Positions 57,501 through 64,000 of a DNA stretch of 64,000 nt are shown one piece after another. A model generated the notes under the pieces. It made no database searches. It saw nothing but the letters and a program-made list of their open reading frames with translations, and was not told the origin of the DNA. How positions within the stretch are numbered: position 1 is the first letter of the stretch; each line of letters opens with the position of its first letter. The position numbers and the translations under genes are program-made. This DNA comes from Laetiporus sulphureus 93-53 (lineage: Eukaryota > Basidiomycota > Agaricomycetes > Polyporales > Laetiporaceae): the NCBI RefSeq assembly GCF_001632365.1, contig NW_024468541.1, positions 46,372 to 110,371 on the forward strand, read 5' to 3'.

Positions 57501-58670
57501 TTAATCTGTGGCAAGAATACTCAGTGCTGCTCTATCTCCTTGACGTGGAATTATATTATATCCATTGACTGTGATTGCAGCACTATTTGGAGCCAACAAA
57601 TCGAAAATATGTCCATAAAGGCATCTGTATCCTCTCGAATAAACTAGATGGTGGACATTTCTCCAATAAAACAATGGGCATTGAAGTTCTCTTTTCTGTG
57701 GTGAGTACATGTAAACCATAAATAAAGGTCACCTTTGTTGAAACAACTAGCAGAGATGTATATGTAACATGAAGAAGTGAACAAATGATGAAGGCGCGCT
57801 CTTTATAGCTTGTACACTCAAATACGACATTGACAGGATTTATGATCCTGCAATATCATCTGAATGACTACTATGTAGCCTGCAATCCTGACAGGTCCAC
57901 ATATCAATGCAAAATGCATCCTCCGAATTATCAACTCACCTCCGCCGATAGTCCAGTAAATCATGTCCACGTAGCTCGCCAATTCCTGGAATGCATACCA
58001 CAGCATTATGCAGACCAGCTGTGTTCCAGTAGATTCTCTGCTCATGTGGAATCTGCTCATGATCTCAATGATAGTGAATGGCACCACCAGTGGGATGGCA
58101 ATGATCATCATATGCAAGATTACCAGCAATACTCGACCATTCCAGCCTGCGCTATCGCTGTAGAATCTGGGCACCACCCAAGATTCATGGTACTGTCTGT
58201 GAGAGTCGCATGATCCAAATGGCAACTTCTGAGGTAGGGGTAAATGGACTTTGAAGATCATTTCACTCAAGGTCTCACTGGTTTCTGTGCTTTCAACAAT
58301 GTGATGCAGAAAGTCTCTAGTCAGGGAAGCATGTGCAGGTGCTGTTTCCAGTTTCTTGTCTACCTCCTTATTGCTTTCATCAATCTTCTCAAATGGTGTA
58401 ATTTTTGTTGAGATGGATACTTCACTTGCTGACTCGTTCGTTTGGACAGCAGGAGATGTCGAAGACTCTCTCACTAAAGTATAGAGTGCTTTCCTACATC
58501 AAATTCACACAGCCTGTGGGACAATAAGCACCACAATATTTGTAGTTATGTCCATCCACTTGCTTACCAATGATACAATAGATGATTTCCATTTCCTGAA
58601 CATTATCCACTTTTTTGAACTCATTGAAAAGCCAGGGGATCGATATTATAGATGAATCAAGATTTGACAG
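57501..58670 (-). pseudogene. Multi-pass membrane protein gene remnant cut by the Gypsy LTR
   Basis: Not recognised. Read leftwards: a segment at 58670-58500 (SIISIPWLFNEFKKVDN ... EIIYCIIGK), a frame at 58474-57818 with an acidic start and then three or four hydrophobic segments (VLLVILHMMIIAIPLVVPF, LVCIMLWYAF, ALICGPVRIAGYIVVIQMIL), and a frame at 57719-57501 that may be the last exon. The order suggests one spliced gene. Its 5' part stops exactly at the LTR that begins at 58671, so the promoter and first exons are lost or lie beyond the retroelement, outside the window. Confidence 0.45.
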
Positions 58671-59391
58671 TGTCACAGATTTTTGCCACAAAGTCCACAC
58701 GTGACTTTTCTCACACCACAGATCACGTGCTTCACCAATATCTCATGCCACTCAGCCACAGATGCGACGCGTAGAGATCAGGTGATAGTCCACATCACAT
58801 GTTATGGTCCAGACCCGCGGATGATACGGTTGGACCTGTCTATTCCAGGATACAATAGAGGCACCCATTTGGAAACAAAGGGAACAAGGACTATTGTTAT
58901 GCATCAGCCTTCCACTTCCTATTAGTTTAGCCAGAAGCCTAGATAGGCATGATGTTTACACTGGAGAACAAAAGGGAAACCAAGATAGGCACGATGTGCA
59001 CATGCATTACTGCAGCCACCATCGATCTTCCCACTTATTGTTCTACTTTTGAACATCCTATTGTTTTATGTACAGCCATTAGCTTATACCCGTAGATAGG
59101 TAGCTTAGGTATGATAGCCTGCTGTACGTGTATATAAGACCAGCCATGTAGAGGATAAAACTTCAGATTGTTTCTCCTCGTCTACTACTGTAGCACCCTA
59201 CTGAGCTCACCAGCTCCATCATATATCTCTTATCCTTTCCTGCATCAGCCACCTCGACTAGTAAGTCTTAGGCTCTTGCACCACATAAGGGTTCAGGGGA
59301 ATTCTTTGGGATCAGGGGGATCAGGGTGGCACGTTCCACGTGACTGTCTCTTTTTAGTCTTTTTGATCTCTTGTCCGGTGTTGCCATGACA
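58671..59391 (+). repeat. 5' LTR of Gypsy copy 2
   Basis: Begins TGTCACAG and ends CATGACA. TATA box at about 59128-59135; TCAGATTGTTTCT at 59163-59175. Confidence 0.9.
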
Positions 59392-59393
59392 TT

Positions 59394-59406
59394 AGAAACA
59401 ATCTGA
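59394..59406 (+). promoter_or_regulatory. Self-complementary primer-binding site, copy 2
   Basis: AGAAACAATCTGA, two bases after the LTR, is the exact reverse complement of 59163-59175 within the same LTR. Preserved in both copies at the same distance. Confidence 0.8.
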
Positions 59407-59428
59407 CAGTTTTCTGCACCCCTGCTTA

Positions 59429-60283
59429 GTGTCTAACACAAGTGGCCACATATTTTCAGTGCAAGCAGTCTCAGCCGTAGCGCGCAGCTTTTTTGACAAA
59501 CATTCTAATCTGATCTCTACCCACCATGAGCCTCAGCAAGACTCTGAGCTGCCCAAGGCACCAAAGCACAAGGCCACCCCCAGGATTGACCTCGACGCTC
59601 ACTACAAGCATCAGGAAATCAACAAGGAGTGTGGAAGGCTCCTCACTCTCACATCACTAGGCTCATCATCCACAGACAGGCAGCGAGCAGCAGCTAGGGT
59701 TGTAGATACCACACACATCATAAAGCGCAGAATCATCTGCAAGCCACGCCATCGCACCCCACCGCTCGAACGCTACAAGCCCAGAAAGGGACATCTTACT
59801 ACAGGTGGTCGCAAGCCAGCACCACCTCCAGAGCTCATCACTTCTAACGCAGTACCTCCCCCCATCATTGCTCCCATTCCAACTCGTCCCCTACCCAACT
59901 TCATAAAGACAAACACCATTGCACGTCCCATCTGCCCACTCCCTTCCAGAGTCAGGCCAACAATTCACATCGAGACCCTTACAAAGCAGGTAGACACTAC
60001 CCGCTTCAGGCTCCAGCCTATACTAGGAGTGTTCTCATATTGTCTTAAGGACGAGCACCAAGGACCCATTTTTAGCCTCACCACAGAACTCGATAAAGTC
60101 TGCGTCGACCTACATATGGGGACACACACATATACATTCATCGAGAAGCAGGTTATCAATACGGTCTGTTTGGAGATAGGAGGAATCAGTTTCAAGCAGA
60201 TAGGAAAGGAGGAAAGGCTGCAGGAAATCGCCAAGGCTCTGGTTTTTATCTCAAAGAAGAGATACTTGCACTTTTTGTATTAG
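59429..60283 (+). CDS. Extra ORF ahead of gag, no ATG start
   Basis: A 284-codon open frame between the primer site and gag. The frame is open from 59396 and has no ATG near its start, so it would need a non-AUG start (GTG at 59429), splicing from an upstream ATG, or readthrough. The protein is basic and Pro-rich in the middle (residues about 90-180, many Arg/Lys/Pro), with a compact C-terminal part (TYTFIEKQVINTVCLEIGG ... LQEIAKALVF). It ends about 20 nt before the gag ATG. No known domain recognised. The decayed copy at 39677-40509 shows it is a stable part of the family. A nucleic-acid-binding or Gag-related role is possible but only a guess. Confidence 0.6.
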   Translation: MSNTSGHIFSVQAVSAVARSFFDKHSNLISTHHEPQQDSELPKAPKHKATPRIDLDAHYKHQEINKECGRLLTLTSLGSSSTDRQRAAARVVDTTHIIKRRIICKPRHRTPPLERYKPRKGHLTTGGRKPAPPPELITSNAVPPPIIAPIPTRPLPNFIKTNTIARPICPLPSRVRPTIHIETLTKQVDTTRFRLQPILGVFSYCLKDEHQGPIFSLTTELDKVCVDLHMGTHTYTFIEKQVINTVCLEIGGISFKQIGKEERLQEIAKALVFISKKRYLHFLY

Positions 60284-60304
60284 TTTATATGTCTTTACAT
60301 CACT

Positions 60305-61880
60305 ATGGAAGGAGCTGATCATGCATACGCATCCACGTTCAGGCAGCGAATGGATGACATTCTTCACACAAATGTCGAGTCAGCACATGATGGCAGTACC
60401 CCATGCGCCTTGCAGCGCAATTCACCTGAGCCGGGGCTAGGACCCCAGGACTCTGCATCACAAGTTGGAGGACCTGCGTCCCCAACACCATCACTCTTAT
60501 CCGCCTATGTTCCCCCCATCTGGGAGTTTGATGGACACCAGTTTGAGCATCTGGAAGATGCACTCAGGCAGTCCGCTCCTGGAGAAGTCCGGGACCACAT
60601 CCGCGAATGGGTCATTATCGCAATGAAGCTTACGGTCAGCACTGATGTTGCCAAGGTCTACAATGTGCTCGGAAACAAAATGTATGAGCACAAGAAAGCC
60701 TTCGAATCACTGATCCAAAACAACAAAAGCGAGCACCAACTCAAGGAGGCAGTCCTCCAAACAGAAATTGGGAAGCTCAAGGATAGAATCCTCGCGCAAG
60801 ATGCGCATATGACAGTTCTAAACGATGAGCTTTCAGGGACCCAGGCAGCAATGCTTGACATCAGCAAGGAAATGATGGAGATCAAGTCCGCAAACACCAA
60901 ACTGTGGCATGAGCTAGCTTCGCTCAAAGCAAGCGACGTCACTGTGATGCAAGGTCAAACATCCAGTATGGTCCAATCTCACAAGCCCCGCATCAAAATT
61001 GCCAAACCTCCACACTACTCGGACAAAGGAAGTCTGAAGGATTGGCTCCAACAACTCGATATATGGATGCGGTGGAATGAGATCAATGATGACGAGCACA
61101 AGATTATCACAGCCCTGCTGCACTTGGAAGGTGGAGCGTTCACATATATGTCCGAATACATAACTAGGGCAGCGACACGGCAGGCACTCGGCATATGGGA
61201 AGACTTCATCGACATTCTCAAAGTGAACTACAGGACCCTCGACCCAGACAAGGATGCTCAGCAGCATTTGAAGGAGATCTGCAGCAAAACGTATCCCACA
61301 ATGGTATCCTTTGCAGAACAGTTTCGTCAATGGGCCACTAAGACCAACTTAGGGTGCACTGCACTCATCAGTTACATTGCTGAACATTGGAGCAAGGACG
61401 TACGCCAGGCAATGGTCACACGAGACAGTCTAGGAATTTCTGACCCCATCACATGGCCGGAATACCTCAACCTATGTCTTCAACTGGAGTCCAAGTTCAG
61501 GGCCAGCCCCAAAAGACCCTAATGCAATGGTCATGGATTGAGTATCCACACTCACCAAGGAGCAAGAAGGATGGCTGGAAAAGAAGCTGTGCATACGATG
61601 CGGGAAACACACCTTCATTTTTAAACAACGATGCCCAGACCCCAAGTACAAGGACAAATTTGAAATGCCAAAGTGAGGTCAAGCAACCAGGGCAATATTG
61701 ACAATGGCATCATCTACCAGCTCCGATGACAGCAAGGCGAGGGAGGAAGCAGTTTGTGCTTTCATCACCAGCTATGACGTGAAGGGAAAGGAAAAAGAGG
61801 CAGAACCGGAACCAGCCATCGAAGCGGCTAGGATCATGGAGGTAGAAGATGATGAGGATTTTCTTTGGCGGGTTCTCTGA
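60305..61880 (+). pseudogene. Gypsy gag, copy 2 (one frameshift)
   Basis: The frame is open for 405 codons from ATG 60305 and contains a coiled-coil-like part (about residues 145-200) and the retrotransposon gag domain (PPHYSDKGSLKDWLQQLDIW ... LKEICSKTYPTMVSF). A deletion relative to copy 1 at about 61505 shifts the frame and ends it at 61522. The zinc-knuckle region (CIRCGKHTFIFKQRC) and the C-terminal acidic part (61698-61880) follow in another frame. The end overlaps pol. Confidence 0.85.
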
Positions 61881-63840
61881 GGTCTGGCCAGAGTTTCCAT
61901 AGACACTGTAATAGTACCTACTCGCTCTCGCATGTACCAGTATCAAGTTTTTTATACATCGCATCTACTGGTTCGTCAAAACACGCGATCGATTTACCTG
62001 TTCACCTCAAACAAGGAGTAAGGAAAGTCCAGACTGAGGCGCTCCTCGACTCAGGAGCATATTCTTGCTACATCAACCCACGGCTGGTTAATCAATTGAA
62101 TCTCGCTACGATCTCACTTGAGAAGGAGATCAGGGTTTATAACGCAGATGCATCTCACAACAAGGGTGGAACCATTAAGAAAAGGGTTCTTCTAGGTATA
62201 ACTATCGGAAACCACACAAGCAGAAAAAGCCTTTTGGTTACCGATATAGGACACAAAGACGTTATACTAGGCATGAGTTTCCTCAAGGAGCATAACCCCA
62301 AAGTGGATTGGGGAAAACTCACAGTCGATTTCACCCGGTGCTCACAAAGATGCGCACCCTCACAGGTAGCAGTCCAGGATGAAGACCTGGAAGACACAAA
62401 CATCCCCCACATCGAAGACCTGATGGAGTTCATCAGTTCCCAGGAGTTAGGTGACAACTGGAACAACATGGACAGCTTCATCAGATGGGTGTCATTATCA
62501 GAAGACCCTGACGCACAGGCTGTAGCATCACTCATTATGGGTCTTGACACCAAGAGGAATCAGGATAGAGTGCCACACAAAGGAGAACAGGGCAAAAACT
62601 ACTAGTCAGCCTATGTTCCCAAACACTTCCATGAGTATGGCGATGTGTTCTCCAAGAAGCAGTCAGAACGAATGCCCACAAGAAAGCCCTACAATCATCC
62701 AATCGAACTTGTTCCAGAGGCATCGTTACCCTGCCTGGCAAAGTTATATCCTATGAACCTACAAGAAAGAAATTCGCTCGACACGTGGATAGACCAAGAG
62801 TTGGCCAAAGATTACATCAAGAGATCAAGGAGTCCAACTGCAGCACCTGTCTTCTTCGTCAAAAAGAAAGACGGATCACTGAGGCTCGTACAAGATTACA
62901 GGAACCTCAACGCAGTCACAAAGAAGAACAAGTTCCCAATCCCATGCATTTCGGACCTCATCAACAGACTTTCACATGCTAGTATATTTATGAAGCTTGA
63001 CCTGAGATGGGGGTTCAACAACATAAGAATTAGGGAGGGAGACGAAGAAAAAGCCGCCTTCATCACACATCGTGGCCTCTTCGAACCCACTGTAATGTAC
63101 TTCAGTTTCTGCAACGCTCCTAGCACTTTCCAAACGATGATGAATACAGTCCTCGAAGACTTGATTCACACTGGAAAGGTGGTAGTCTACCTAGATGACA
63201 TCCTCATATTTACGGATGATCTCGAAGAACACCGACGACTAGTAAAAGCAGTTCTACAGCGCCTTCAGGACAATGACTTAAACACCAAACCGGAGAAGTG
63301 CTTCTTTGAACAGTCCTCAATCGAGTATCTTGGCATGATTATCAGCAAGAACTCGGTACAGATGGACCCAGCTAAAGTCGAATGTGTACTTGGCTGGCCT
63401 GCACCTACTAAGGTTAAACAAGTACAGGCCTTTTTGGAATTCGCGAATTTCTACAGGCGATTTATAAAGGACTTTGCAAGACTCACACAGCCCTTAATGC
63501 TTCTCACCTGTAAGGACGTGCCCTGGCAATGGAAGGAAGAGCAAGACCAAGCCTTCAGCGCACTCAAAATGACGTTCACCTCAGCCCTGATCTTATAATT
63601 CTACAACGACACTGCACCATACCATCTAGAGACAGACTCTTCAGACTACGCAACTGGTGCAGTACCTGAACAACTCGGAGAGGACAAGCTATGGCATCCA
63701 GTCGCATACTACTCTAAGTCACTCAACGAACATGAGTGGAACTACGAGATTTACGACAAGGAGATGCTTGCTATTATTCGGGCACTAGAAGAATACTGGC
63801 ACTATTTGGAAGGACACCCAGAACTCATTGAGATTTGGTC
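61856..63840 (+). pseudogene. Gypsy pol, copy 2 (two stops, truncated)
   Basis: Protease (LLDSGAYSCYINP, about 62045), reverse transcriptase from about 62780 (SPTAAPVFFVKKKDGSLRL ... FNNIRI ... YLDDILIF) and start of RNase H. TAG at 62603 replaces a Trp codon of copy 1 and TAA at 63596 a Gln codon. Entered from gag by a -1 frame change in both copies. Breaks off at 63840. Confidence 0.88.
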
Positions 63841-63842
63841 AT

Positions 63843-64000
63843 TGTCACAGATTTTCACGTCTTTCAACCCTCACGTGACTAGGACATCACATGACATCAG
63901 CGCTAGGCTGTTCAGAAAGGAACGAACCGGTACACGAAGTACTAACAGTCCTATGTGCCCCGAAGGTCCAGGTCTAGTCACGTGACATATCACGTGATAT
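63843..64000 (+). mobile_element. Start of another LTR-like insertion
   Basis: TGTCACAG at 63843 opens a sequence unlike the Gypsy LTRs beyond its first 15 bases. It is rich in CACGTGA motifs (63872, 63979, 63991). It interrupts RNase H of the Gypsy element and continues past the window, so its kind cannot be told. Confidence 0.5.

Larger units (their letters stand above)
58671..63840 (+). mobile_element. Ty3/Gypsy chromodomain-type element, copy 2 (interrupted)
   Basis: Same family as 38922-47107 but less decayed. It has a 5' LTR (58671-59391), the self-complementary primer site, an intact extra ORF, gag and pol up to RNase H. At 63840, after GHPELIEIWS, the sequence departs from copy 1 and a new LTR-like sequence begins. 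The remainder (integrase, dUTPase, 3' LTR) is not in the window. Confidence 0.9.

Overview
The window reads as nuclear DNA of a basidiomycete fungus, most likely an Agaricomycete. The signs are many short (about 50-80 nt) GT-AG introns, two DUF6533-type membrane-protein genes, F-box-like leucine-rich proteins, a typical basidiomycete sesquiterpene synthase, decayed Plavaka-like transposase remains and Ty3/Gypsy and Ty1/Copia retroelements. There are no bacterial-style operons. Exon structures below were worked out by eye from reading frames, splice signals and family motifs.

Bases 1-30,000 are mainly host genes. Two UvrD/Srs2-like helicase paralogues lie head to head (minus 2025 to beyond 1; plus 2701-5716) and share 675 bp of upstream DNA and almost identical exon lengths. 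A roughly 2.5-2.9 kb tandem duplication (about 6110-11510) follows, each unit with one DUF6533 membrane protein on the minus strand. Two F-box-like paralogues (13456-14595 plus, 20681-21826 minus) bracket a multi-exon MFS transporter (16912-20360). A stretch of decayed coding sequence (about 21.8-26.7 kb) leads to a complete six-exon sesquiterpene synthase (26738-28058).

From 30.2 to 36.4 kb the DNA becomes AT-rich and repeat-laden. It has a tRNA-Leu(CAG) gene with a 9-nt intron and a 447-bp direct repeat whose two copies both begin in the 3' half of a leucine-tRNA sequence. Between the copies sit an unknown six-exon gene (31072-32398) and an LRR-like ORF with an acidic 11-residue repeat tail broken by one stop. 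The right copy belongs to a 703-bp inverted-repeat element. A solo LTR with a clear 5-bp target duplication follows.

From 38.9 to 64 kb the window is mostly nested retroelements. A chromodomain Ty3/Gypsy element (38922-47107) has two LTRs, a self-complementary primer site of the Tf1 type, an extra ORF ahead of gag, a gag/pol overlap, and a five-motif dUTPase at the end of pol. A second copy (58671-63840) is better preserved but interrupted. Between them are Plavaka-like remains, a conserved basidiomycete gene (49897-51131, minus), a short non-autonomous Copia element (51373-55979) whose 5' LTR is split by an ORF1-only LINE-like insertion with a 14-bp target duplication, another solo LTR, and a membrane-protein gene remnant that stops at the second Gypsy LTR. 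Stops in the retroelements are mostly C-to-T or G-to-A changes, as expected of old, probably methylated copies.
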